From Alphaproteobacteria bacterium (GTDB lineage: Bacteria > Pseudomonadota > Alphaproteobacteria > UBA6615): DNA of 64,000 nt. Position numbers and translations under genes: made by a program. Positions within the stretch are counted from its first letter, which is position 1; the number at the start of each line of letters is the position of its first letter. The notes beneath the pieces are model-generated. The model searched no databases. It was not told the DNA's origin and was given only the letters and a program-made list of their open reading frames with translations. Shown here piece by piece: positions 15,702-23,077 of this stretch. The DNA is taken from positions 266,903 through 330,902 of the forward strand of contig JAALLF010000005.1 in the NCBI GenBank assembly GCA_011087645.1, read 5' to 3'.

Positions 15702-16397
15702 TCAGCTTTCCTTGTAGCGGTAGCCGATGCCGTACAAGGTTTCGATCTGGGCGAACTCGACATCGACTTCCTTAAACTTCTTCCGCAGGCGTTTGATGTG
15801 GCTGTCGATGGTGCGGTCGTCCACATAGATGCTGTCGCCATAGGCCGCGTCCATCAACTGGTCGCGGCTCTTCACATGGCCGGGCCGTTGGGCCAATGCC
15901 TGTAGGATCAAAAATTCGGTTACCGTCAGGGCGACTTCGCGCTCGCGCCACATGCAGCGATGGCGGTTGGGATCGAGGACCAGTCCGGTTCGGCGGATGA
16001 CCTTGCCATCGCCTTCTTCGATCGGCGCGTCGGCGTCGCCGCGCCGCAGCACCGCGCGGATGCGTTCGATCAGTAGGCGTTGTGAGAACGGCTTGGTGAT
16101 GTAGTCGTCGGCGCCCATGCGCAGGCCGATCACCTCGTCGATTTCATCGTCCTTCGAGGTCAGGAAGATGACCGGCACCGCATTGTCTTTGCGCAATTTT
16201 CCCAATAGCTCCATGCCGTCCATGCGCGGCATTTTGATATCCAAGACCGCGAGATCGACCGGCTGGGCGGTGAGGCCGCGCAGCGCTTCGTCGCCATCGG
16301 CATAGGTGTCGACTTTAAAGCCCTCGGCTTCCAGGGCGATCGATACCGAGGTTAAAATGTTACGGTCGTCGTCGACCAACGCTATTGTCTGCGCCAT
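15702..16397 (-). CDS. chvI: Response regulator ChvI
   Basis: A 231-residue OmpR-family regulator. The receiver domain has the acidic pocket LVDDD, the phospho-acceptor in [17 protein letters not shown], the conserved threonine/serine region [14 protein letters not shown] and the lysine in DDYITKPFS. The C-terminal winged helix includes [20 protein letters not shown] and [17 protein letters not shown]. The start at 16397 ([11 protein letters not shown]) has AAGGA at good spacing; a longer frame exists but is less likely. Partner of ChvG downstream. It controls envelope and metabolic genes in relatives; no ChvI site was identified here. Confidence 0.9.
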   Translation of the reverse strand: MAQTIALVDDDRNILTSVSIALEAEGFKVDTYADGDEALRGLTAQPVDLAVLDIKMPRMDGMELLGKLRKDNAVPVIFLTSKDDEIDEVIGLRMGADDYITKPFSQRLLIERIRAVLRRGDADAPIEEGDGKVIRRTGLVLDPNRHRCMWREREVALTVTEFLILQALAQRPGHVKSRDQLMDAAYGDSIYVDDRTIDSHIKRLRKKFKEVDVEFAQIETLYGIGYRYKES

Positions 16398-16639
16398 CGG
16401 GATATCCTTATTAAACTGTTGCAGCATATCGGTGCCTCCGGGCCACGATCACCGTGCTGCCTTATTATGGCGGATTTACGACTGGATTTGGGCCATCATT
16501 GACCATAATTCAATGATACTAAGGTTTTCAGTGGGTTGCATACTTCACGAATTAACCGCAGAAACCCACGGAAAAGTGAGTAATCTGCGACCGTGCGACA
16601 CATTGCTGGTTGGCGCGAGAGGGCGTTAAGTCTCAGTCC

Positions 16640-17254
16640 ATGAAGAAATCGACACGCATTGGCATACTCCTCGCCGTCCTCGTCATCGCAGTGGGAGCTG
16701 GGTTGGCGCAGTGGCTGGTCATTCGCAACGACGACGTCACCAAGGCGGCGAGCGGATTAATTACTAGCGTAGAAATTGGGGGGCCGTTTGCGCTGACTGA
16801 CCATACCGGCAAGCAAGTCACCGAGAAGGATTATCTCGGCAACTTCACGCTGGTGTTTTTCGGCTACACCTTTTGCCCTGACGTCTGCCCCACCGAGCTT
16901 GGCGACATCGCCTTGGCGCTCGACGAATTGGGGGACGATTCCGTTGCGGTTACTCCAGTGATGATTTCCATCGATCCGGAGCGCGACACGCCGGAGGTTC
17001 TGTCCCAATATGTGTCGCTGTTCCACGAGCGTCTGATCGGATTGACCGGGTCGCCGGAAGCGATCAAGCAAGTCGCCGACGCGTATCGTATATTCTACAA
17101 ACGCGTCGACGATCCCGATTATTCCTACTACCTGATGGATCACACCTCGTTTGTCTATTTGCTCGACCCCGAAGGCAATGTCGCATCCCTGCTGCGCTAC
17201 GGCACTTCGCCGGAAGAGATGGCGTCGATTATCCGCCAGCATATGCGTGGCTAA
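16640..17254 (+). CDS. Sco1/SenC copper chaperone
   Basis: A 204-residue thioredoxin-fold protein anchored by one N-terminal helix (IGILLAVLVIAVGAGLAQWL). The copper motif is intact: FCPDVCP gives CxxxC, and the distal histidine lies in LMDHTSFVYLLD. Sco proteins deliver copper to, or reduce, the CuA centre of cytochrome c oxidase at the periplasmic face. I start at the ATG at 16640 (MKKSTRIG). Fifteen bases separate it from a PCu(A)C gene, forming the usual two-chaperone pair for CuA assembly; no oxidase gene is in view. Confidence 0.92.
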   Translation: MKKSTRIGILLAVLVIAVGAGLAQWLVIRNDDVTKAASGLITSVEIGGPFALTDHTGKQVTEKDYLGNFTLVFFGYTFCPDVCPTELGDIALALDELGDDSVAVTPVMISIDPERDTPEVLSQYVSLFHERLIGLTGSPEAIKQVADAYRIFYKRVDDPDYSYYLMDHTSFVYLLDPEGNVASLLRYGTSPEEMASIIRQHMRG

Positions 17255-17269
17255 GCGCGGCAGGCTGTC

Positions 17270-17794
17270 ATGGCGATAGTTAGAGGCCTTGCCGCCCTGG
17301 TGATTGCCGCCGGAGTGCTCGGCGGGGCGGTGCCGGCGCAAGCCCATGACCATGTCCAAGGATCGCTCACCATCGTCCACCCCTGGTCGCGCGCCACGGC
17401 GCCGTCGCAGAAGGCTGGCGGCGTATTCCTGGTCATCCAAAACGCCGGCGATCGGCCGGATCGCCTGATCGGCATTGAATCCGACATGGCCGATATAGCC
17501 TCGCTGCACGCCAGCATTCGCGACGGCGATGTCGTGAAAATGCGGCCGGTCAAGGGCGGCATTGAAGTGCCGGCGAAGGGCGAAGTCGCGCTGGCGCCCG
17601 GTGGCAAACACGTCATGTTGATTGGGTTGCGCGAGCAACTGATCAAGGAATCCACCTTTCCCCTGACCTTAATTTTCGAGCGCGCCGGACCGATCGAAGT
17701 CGTTGCCGTGGTCGAATCCGCCGGCGCGCGTCGCCCTGCGGCAGGCGACCCGGAGCACGACCACGACGCCGCGACGGCGCGGTCCGGCAAATAA
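17270..17794 (+). CDS. Copper chaperone PCu(A)C
   Basis: A 174-residue secreted protein. A signal peptide ending near VPAQAHDH is followed by the DUF461 fold: VHPWSRATAP, the histidine of SLHASIRDG, the methionine in VVKMRPV and the pair in GGKHVMLIGL, together the H-M-H-M copper set. The C-terminus (DPEHDHDAATA) is histidine-rich and may add metal binding. PCuAC inserts Cu(I) into cytochrome c oxidase subunit II. It is coupled to the Sco gene just upstream. Confidence 0.9.
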   Translation: MAIVRGLAALVIAAGVLGGAVPAQAHDHVQGSLTIVHPWSRATAPSQKAGGVFLVIQNAGDRPDRLIGIESDMADIASLHASIRDGDVVKMRPVKGGIEVPAKGEVALAPGGKHVMLIGLREQLIKESTFPLTLIFERAGPIEVVAVVESAGARRPAAGDPEHDHDAATARSGK

Positions 17795-17867
17795 CGCTTC
17801 TCGGTCGCAGGTTATCGGTAGGGGCCGGTTCAATCTTGTCGGCGACTGCTTTAGTCTCTGCGCCGCT

Positions 17868-18596
17868 ATGACGATTGATGATCGAGAGAAAGACCCCGGC
17901 CGGGTGGCGCGCCGGTTGATCCGCACCGCGCGGCAAGCGACGTTGGCGACCCTGGATATTGAAACCGGCAGCGGGCCCTATGCCAGCCTCGCCTTGACCG
18001 CCTGTGGCCATGACGCGGCGCCCCTGCTGCTGCTGTCTGATTTGGCCCGCCACAGCCGCAACATCGCCGCCGACGGGCGCGTATCGTTGCTGTTCGCAAA
18101 ATCGACCCGCGAGGCGATTTCACAAAGCCGCGCCTCGGTGGTTGGCCGCGCTGAACCCTGTGATGACCCGTTGTTGCGCGGCCGCTTTCTCGCGCGCCAC
18201 AGCGCGGCGCAATCCTTCGCTCAATTCGCCGATTTCAAGCTCTACCGGTTGGCGATCGAAAGCGTTCATTTCATCGGTGGTTTCGCGCGCATCCACACCC
18301 TCGAAGGTGACCAAGTCATGTTCGATACTAAGGCGTCGGCGGACTTGGCCGAAAGCGAGTCCGATATTATCGCGCATATGAATAGCGATCATGGCGAGTC
18401 GGTAAATCTCTACGCCCATAATCTGGTCGGCCGGCCGGGCCTGGACTGGCGGCTAACCGGCATCGATCCAGAGGGGATCGATCTGGGCCGCTATGACGCC
18501 GATGCCCGTTTGGATTTCGACGGTGTGATCACCGGGCCCGAAGAGGCCCGCGCCGCGCTGGTCAAGCTCGCCCACACCGCGCGCGGCGAAGCCTGA
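17868..18596 (+). CDS. HugZ-family (PNPOx split-barrel) heme-associated protein
   Basis: A 242-residue cytoplasmic protein. The N-terminal split-barrel domain (ARRLIRTARQATLATLD, PLLLLSDLARHSRNI, VGRAEPCDD) is followed by a DUF2470 domain containing IIAHMNSDHGESVNLYAHN. The pair is typical of HugZ/HutZ-type proteins, some of which bind or degrade heme. The starting ATG at 17868 was preferred because homologous sequence begins there; an open frame upstream overlaps the PCuAC gene. Heme enzymology is not proven for this subgroup. Confidence 0.8.
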   Translation: MTIDDREKDPGRVARRLIRTARQATLATLDIETGSGPYASLALTACGHDAAPLLLLSDLARHSRNIAADGRVSLLFAKSTREAISQSRASVVGRAEPCDDPLLRGRFLARHSAAQSFAQFADFKLYRLAIESVHFIGGFARIHTLEGDQVMFDTKASADLAESESDIIAHMNSDHGESVNLYAHNLVGRPGLDWRLTGIDPEGIDLGRYDADARLDFDGVITGPEEARAALVKLAHTARGEA

Positions 18597-18606
18597 CCGC
18601 CGCCCG

Positions 18607-19956
18607 TTACACCATGAATTTGATGTCCGAGGCGAAGGTCGGATAGGCGTAGACCATGTCGGTCAGGGCGGCCGTGCCGAGATCGTATTTCATCGCCATG
18701 GCAAACAGGTGGATAATCTCCTCCGCGCCGTGACCGACGATATGGGCGCCGAGTATGGCGTTGGTATCGTCCTCGACCAGTACTTTGGAAAAGGACACGG
18801 TCTCGGCGTGGGTCATCGACGAGCGCCAGCCCGACATGTCGCCGCCCTTGACCTGGAACTTGCGGCCGGCGGCGATGGCCTCTTCTTCGGTCATGCCGAT
18901 GGTGGCCAGCGCCGGCACGGTGTAGACATTGGCCGGGATGTGGCCATAGGACGGCGTTTGGCCGCCGCCGTTCAAGATGTTGTTGCCGACGATGCGTCCT
19001 TCATAGGTGGCGATCGGCGATAGTTGCCCGCTACCGCCGATGGCGTCGCCGGCCGCCCAGACATGGGGGTTCGAGGTGCTGCGCAATTCCTCGCTCACCG
19101 ACAGCGACAACCCGTCATGGGCGACATTGCCGGCGTCGAGATCGAGCTCGGCGACGTCGGGCACCCGGCCGGCGCCATTGGCGACCCGGTCGGCCTCGAT
19201 GCTCTGCGGCTTGCCGTCATGGGTGAAGTTCACCTGCAGTGAATTGCCGGCAGCCGTGATCTCCTCGACATTCACGCCGGTGAGGATATTGATGCCGATC
19301 CGCTCGCTTTCTTTATGAACCTGCGCCACCGCGTCGGCTTCCATGCGCGGTAACAGCCGGTCCATCACTTCGAGGATGGTCACCTCGGTGCCGGCGCGGG
19401 CGAACACATGACCGAATTCCAGCGCGATCACGCCGCCGCCGATGAACACCAAACGGTCGGGCAGGGTCGCCAATTCGAGGATGTCATCGCTGGTGATCAT
19501 CAACTCGGCGCCTTTGATCGGTAGGCTGCGCGGCGTCGAGCCGGTGGCGATGATGATATTTTCCGCCTCCAGCGTGCGGCCATTCACGGCGATGGCGTTC
19601 TCGCCAACGAACTTGGCTCGCCCTTCGATCAGCTCGATCTCGCGGTTCTCCAGACTGCCGCGAAAGTCGTCGGGCACGCCGTCAACGAAGGTGCGTTCGC
19701 GCGCGATCAAGGCCGGCCAATCCAGCTTGGGCGCGCCAACCGAGATATGATGCTGTGGCGCTAAGTCGATTTGGTGCAGCACTTGCGCGGCCGCCACCAA
19801 CACCTTCTTCGGCACGCAACCGCGGATCGGGCAGGTGCCGCCGACATCGCGCGATTCTATCATGGCAACGGACTTGCCCGCCGCCCGCGTCACTCCGGCG
19901 GCCCCCATGCCGGCATTGCCAGTGCCTAGAACAACAACATCGAAATTATCAGCCAT
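18607..19956 (-). CDS. FAD-dependent disulfide reductase homologue (glutathione reductase/lipoamide dehydrogenase family)
   Basis: A 449-residue class I pyridine nucleotide-disulfide oxidoreductase. It has the FAD motif DVVVLGTGNAGMGAAG, the redox-active pair in GGTCPIRGCVPKK, the second dinucleotide motif LVFIGGGVIALEFGHVFA and the FAD-binding VWAAGDAIG. The dimer-interface domain is present, but the C-terminal segment that normally reads HPT..E is YPTFASDI here: the histidine acid/base catalyst is a tyrosine. The true disulfide substrate may therefore be unusual or absent. The ATG directly abuts the stop of the PNPOx gene. Both lie downstream of a TetR-controlled promoter. Confidence 0.82.
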   Translation of the reverse strand: MADNFDVVVLGTGNAGMGAAGVTRAAGKSVAMIESRDVGGTCPIRGCVPKKVLVAAAQVLHQIDLAPQHHISVGAPKLDWPALIARERTFVDGVPDDFRGSLENREIELIEGRAKFVGENAIAVNGRTLEAENIIIATGSTPRSLPIKGAELMITSDDILELATLPDRLVFIGGGVIALEFGHVFARAGTEVTILEVMDRLLPRMEADAVAQVHKESERIGINILTGVNVEEITAAGNSLQVNFTHDGKPQSIEADRVANGAGRVPDVAELDLDAGNVAHDGLSLSVSEELRSTSNPHVWAAGDAIGGSGQLSPIATYEGRIVGNNILNGGGQTPSYGHIPANVYTVPALATIGMTEEEAIAAGRKFQVKGGDMSGWRSSMTHAETVSFSKVLVEDDTNAILGAHIVGHGAEEIIHLFAMAMKYDLGTAALTDMVYAYPTFASDIKFMV

Positions 19957-20649
19957 TTAAGAATCCTCCTGCTGCGGCCCCCGATCGGCGCCCGGTTCGC
20001 CAGCGGTTCCGGCGTTTGCCCTAGCGTGCGCCAGTTTGGTCTGCAAATCCAATATTAGAACCTCCAGGGTCTCGATCTTGTTGTTCAATTCTTCGACAAC
20101 AGGAGACATCCGGTCGTTTGTGTAGCGCGGGGTGATGTGTTGCGGGCAGTTCGCGTCCCATTGGTCCAGATGGAAGATGATGGCCCGCTCGGGTTCGGCC
20201 TTGTTTGCGGCCAGATAATCGGCGTCGACCAATTTGGCTATCAAATCCGGCGCGTTTTCGATCACTTCCGCCCGGCCCCACAGCTTGATGCGCCGGCGGT
20301 TGGCATAGTCCATGAGGAAGATGAAGGCGCGGTCGTTCTCGGCCAGATTGCCCAGGGTGATATATTGCTTGTTGCCGGCGAAATCGGCGAAGGCCAGTAT
20401 CGATTTGTCGAGCACCTTGAGAAAACCAGGTGCGCCGCCACGGTGCTGGATATAGGGAAGTCCGTCAGCGTTGGATGTCGCCAGGTAGAAGGAGTCCCGC
20501 TCGGCGATGAACGCGGCAAGGTCGTCGGTTACCTCCTGGCGCCACGCGCCTTTTTCGTCCATCCGCGCATAGGCGGCGCGCGAACCGCGCTTTTCCTGCT
20601 CGCGCTGCACGGCCTTAGTGAAGGCCAGGTGGCCGTTGGTGTCGGACAT
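19957..20649 (-). CDS. Pyridoxamine 5'-phosphate oxidase-family flavoprotein with a C-terminal coiled coil
   Basis: A 230-residue protein whose central part (about 45-175) is a split barrel that usually binds FMN: AERDSFYLATSNADGLPYIQ, ILAFADFAGNKQYITLGNL and DYANRRRIKLWGRAEVI. The C-terminal 45 residues contain a short heptad-like helix (VEELNNKIETLEVLILDLQT) then a charged tail. I start at the ATG at 20649 (MSDTNGHLAF), since the frame upstream is low-complexity. It is translationally joined to the disulfide-reductase homologue. A reducing step on a small molecule is a reasonable inference; it is not the biosynthetic PdxH. Confidence 0.75.
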   Translation of the reverse strand: MSDTNGHLAFTKAVQREQEKRGSRAAYARMDEKGAWRQEVTDDLAAFIAERDSFYLATSNADGLPYIQHRGGAPGFLKVLDKSILAFADFAGNKQYITLGNLAENDRAFIFLMDYANRRRIKLWGRAEVIENAPDLIAKLVDADYLAANKAEPERAIIFHLDQWDANCPQHITPRYTNDRMSPVVEELNNKIETLEVLILDLQTKLAHARANAGTAGEPGADRGPQQEDS

Positions 20650-20734
20650 ATCGTCGTTCTCGTTGTTGCGCCCGGCGGCCGCGCAGATGGTCCACGCGAC
20701 CGCAGATGTCGAAATTTCCGGGCTGTTTGGGAGG

Positions 20735-21079
20735 TTAGGAGACCTGGCCCTTGGCGCGGCGCAAGACGTCGATCCAGGCTTCGCCGCTGGCGACAACGCA
20801 ACTGGTGCCGTCGGGCATGGTCATCATGATGGTCCAGGTGGTGCCGTCGCCGGCGGTTAGCACCTCAATGACGCCGCCGCTATGCGCCAAACCGACCGCG
20901 ACGGTCGATTCGTCATATTCGCTACCAAGCAATTTAACGACGGTGTCGCGCGGTCCGCAGCTGTTTTGCGCCGCCGCGGGCGTGCTCAGCAACATAATTC
21001 CGGCGAGCATGAGTAGTGAAAACAGGGTGGCTGAAACGCCGCGCCAGATCGGTTTATCGGTTATTGCTCGGTTCCACAT
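20735..21079 (-). CDS. Small secreted protein of unknown function
   Basis: A 114-residue protein with a clear export signal (hydrophobic SATLFSLLMLAGIMLLS, cleavage near AAAQNS). The mature part has two cysteines (NSCGPRD and GTSCVVAS) that could form a disulfide. The strand-rich pattern GGVIEVLTAGDGTTWTIMMT suggests a small beta domain. I do not recognise a family with certainty. It is the first gene after the promoter at 21164-21192 and probably begins the TetR-regulated operon. Confidence 0.65.
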   Translation of the reverse strand: MWNRAITDKPIWRGVSATLFSLLMLAGIMLLSTPAAAQNSCGPRDTVVKLLGSEYDESTVAVGLAHSGGVIEVLTAGDGTTWTIMMTMPDGTSCVVASGEAWIDVLRRAKGQVS

Positions 21080-21163
21080 GGTGTCTCGCTTTCCGGACTC
21101 TCACCCTTCCGGGCGGCGTCCTTTTCCGGCAGCGCCACATGTAGCGGCGCTGCCATGGGTCAT

Positions 21164-21192
21164 TAGATAGACAGACTAGTCTGTCTTTTCAA
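21164..21192 (-). promoter_or_regulatory. Promoter with TetR operator O1 in the spacer
   Basis: On the minus strand TTGAAA (21192-21187) and TATCTA (21169-21164) stand 17 bases apart. The spacer is almost entirely AGACAGACTAGTCTGTCT (21169-21186), a perfect 18-bp inverted repeat. It points to the small secreted protein and the flavoprotein genes beyond it. Binding by the adjacent TetR protein would block transcription. Confidence 0.65.
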
Positions 21193-21298
21193 GGCCGACT
21201 CGCGAAAAAATGAGACTCGTACAAATCGACGAATACTGGCCAATAACCGGCAATTTCTGGCAATTAGCCACTTGCAGAGCTATCGCAAAAATGAATAT

Positions 21299-21351
21299 TT
21301 GCTATGCGTTAAGTGCCGTCCTATATTGATATACGACAGAATGGTCTGTTT
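21299..21351 (+). promoter_or_regulatory. tetR promoter with operator O2
   Basis: TTGCTA (21299-21304) and TATATT (21322-21327) are 17 bases apart. CGACAGAATGGTCTGTTT (21334-21351), which matches O1 at fourteen of eighteen positions, covers the expected start of transcription. This fits autorepression of the TetR gene at 21392. Confidence 0.6.
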
Positions 21352-21391
21352 AGATGCATTACCCATTGAACCATCACGAAAGCGTCAAGGG

Positions 21392-21961
21392 ATGAGCACG
21401 TCGCGTCGCGAACAGCTGGTCGAAACTGCCTTGGCGGTCTTCAACCGCGAAGGATTTCATGCCGCCGGCATTGACCGCATATTGGCTGAAGCCGGCGTCG
21501 CTAAAATGACCCTCTACAATCACTTTCGATCGAAGGACGATCTCATCCTGGCCGCGCTGCGCCGCCGCGATGAGGAGTTTCGCAATTGGTTTCCGCGCGC
21601 CGTTGAGGCCCGCACGCAAGATCCTGTCGAACGACTATCGGCGATATTCGATGTGCTCGGCGATTGGTTCGACGCCGCCGACTTTCGGGGCTGCACATTC
21701 ATCAATGCGGCGGCGGAATATGGCGACCATGCCAGCCCGATCCATGCCGCCGTGGCTGAACATAAGCGCCTGGTCGAGGGCTATATCGCAGAGTTGGCCG
21801 TGGCGGCCGGGGCCCCGGCGCCGGCCCCGCTGGCCCGGTCACTGATGATGTTGATGGAGGGTGCGATCGTCATTGCACATAATACCGGCGATGTCGCGGT
21901 GGTAGCCGCGGACGCTAGGCGGTCGGCACAATGTCACATCAAATCGGCGCTGCCGAAATAA
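21392..21961 (+). CDS. TetR/AcrR family repressor
   Basis: A 189-residue regulator. The N-terminal helix-turn-helix reads REQLVETALAVFNREGFHAA then IDRILAEAGVAKMTLYNHFR and SKDDLILAAL, typical of TetR. The C-terminal helical domain (WFDAADFRGCTFINAAAEY) resembles the ligand-binding domain of the AcrR/BetI-like group; the GCTFINAAAE stretch occurs often in repressors sensing electrophiles. I start at the ATG at 21392. Two operators of one design lie upstream, one in its own promoter and one in the divergent promoter, so it should repress both itself and the secreted-protein/flavoprotein operon. Confidence 0.88.
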   Translation: MSTSRREQLVETALAVFNREGFHAAGIDRILAEAGVAKMTLYNHFRSKDDLILAALRRRDEEFRNWFPRAVEARTQDPVERLSAIFDVLGDWFDAADFRGCTFINAAAEYGDHASPIHAAVAEHKRLVEGYIAELAVAAGAPAPAPLARSLMMLMEGAIVIAHNTGDVAVVAADARRSAQCHIKSALPK

Positions 21962-21967
21962 ACCCGG

Positions 21968-22465
21968 CTAGATCAGTTCGACCTTGACCGCGAGCGGGCC
22001 TTTGTCCCCCTTTTGGGTGCCCACTCGGACTCGGGTTTCAGGTTCCAGCATACGCAACCCGCTACTGGCCACGACACGGCCGGAGATGAACACGTCCGGA
22101 CCCCCATCGTCGGGTACCACGAAACCGTAGCCCTTATTGGCGTCGAAAAATTTGACGACGCCTTCGATCAAAGGCCCGTCGGGCTCGGCGTCCATATCGG
22201 ATTCAACCCCGCCCTCGGGCGCCTCGACACTGAAGATGGTGGTGACAGTGGGACCCTTGGCGCCCTGGCTGATCTCGCATTCGACCGCCGCCCCATCGGG
22301 TAGATCACGATGACCGGCGGCTTCTAGCACCGAGACATGCACGAAGGCGTCTCCGGTGCCGTCGTTTGGCTGAACGAACCCATAGCCTTTGATCGGATTA
22401 AACCACTTAACGATCGCTGACGTTCTCACACCGTCATCGGTGCTGGATAAACTGGAATCACTCAT
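21968..22465 (-). CDS. Double cold-shock-domain protein
   Basis: A 165-residue RNA/DNA-binding protein with two cold-shock domains joined by an acidic linker. The first has AIVKWFNPIKGYGFVQPN and DAFVHVSVL; the second has VVKFFDANKGYGFVVPDD and DVFISGRVV. The RNP1 core (KGYGFV) is intact in both, while the RNP2 core is intact in the first and diverged in the second (DVFISG). The linker (VESDMDAEPDGP) is charged. Two-domain CSPs of this type are common in alphaproteobacteria and act as RNA chaperones in adaptation to cold or stationary phase. Its stop is only six bases from the convergent TetR gene. Confidence 0.88.
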   Translation of the reverse strand: MSDSSLSSTDDGVRTSAIVKWFNPIKGYGFVQPNDGTGDAFVHVSVLEAAGHRDLPDGAAVECEISQGAKGPTVTTIFSVEAPEGGVESDMDAEPDGPLIEGVVKFFDANKGYGFVVPDDGGPDVFISGRVVASSGLRMLEPETRVRVGTQKGDKGPLAVKVELI

Positions 22466-23077
22466 TGGTGACGGGCCTCATCCCCATACGGTACCGCACT
22501 ACCGTCCTTGCTACCTGCGCGTATCCACGGTTTGGGTTCCCGAGATTCTTGTTTTTCGTTTTTTTCTATTGTCGAGCTTACTTGGACATTTGGCAATAAG
22601 CATCGCGGAAATATTAACAATAATTCTCGACCGACGGTCTATGTAAATACACTCCGCCTGGTGTGGTCTAAAATTTTGGAAATTTATTGACCACAAGCCG
22701 GGAAGTAATTGATTCTAAACGTTATCGTCCAAAATAGGCTTGCGATTTGTACAACCAGTAATAGGTATTTGTTGGCGGGGCGGAAGAATTAGTCCAGACA
22801 ACTTAGGCGTAGGTGAACGATCCGCCTGGATAACAAGTGATATTCCCACGCCGGTGGGAATTGGCGTCAGCCTGATTGAGGCGGGTTTCGAAGAAGGGAG
22901 CCATAGCCTACGAACCACATGAAGAACCAAGCAAAAGGCCTTGATTCATATACATTCTCATTTTCTTTAACCAAGAAGTGCGCTATGATTCCGGCGTTTT
23001 GACGCTCAAGTTCGAATTTGATCGGGTTAATCCCGGCCTGGACTTGGTCGTTTGGCGGTTTAGGAGAAGCACCTTCG
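22466..23077. other. 612-bp gene-free, relatively AT-rich stretch
   Basis: No convincing gene is seen. The part nearest the cold-shock gene could be its 5' leader and promoter. One clear structure stands out: ATTCCCAC (22842-22849), loop GCCG, then GTGGGAAT (22854-22861), an eight-base-pair perfect hairpin without a T tract. Two overlapping 60-70-codon frames there lack a ribosome site or recognisable protein features. Confidence 0.6.

Noticed and set aside
22715..22930. Paired 60-71-codon frames in the AT-rich gap
   Set aside because: They overlap on both strands, lack Shine-Dalgarno sites and have no recognisable domain.
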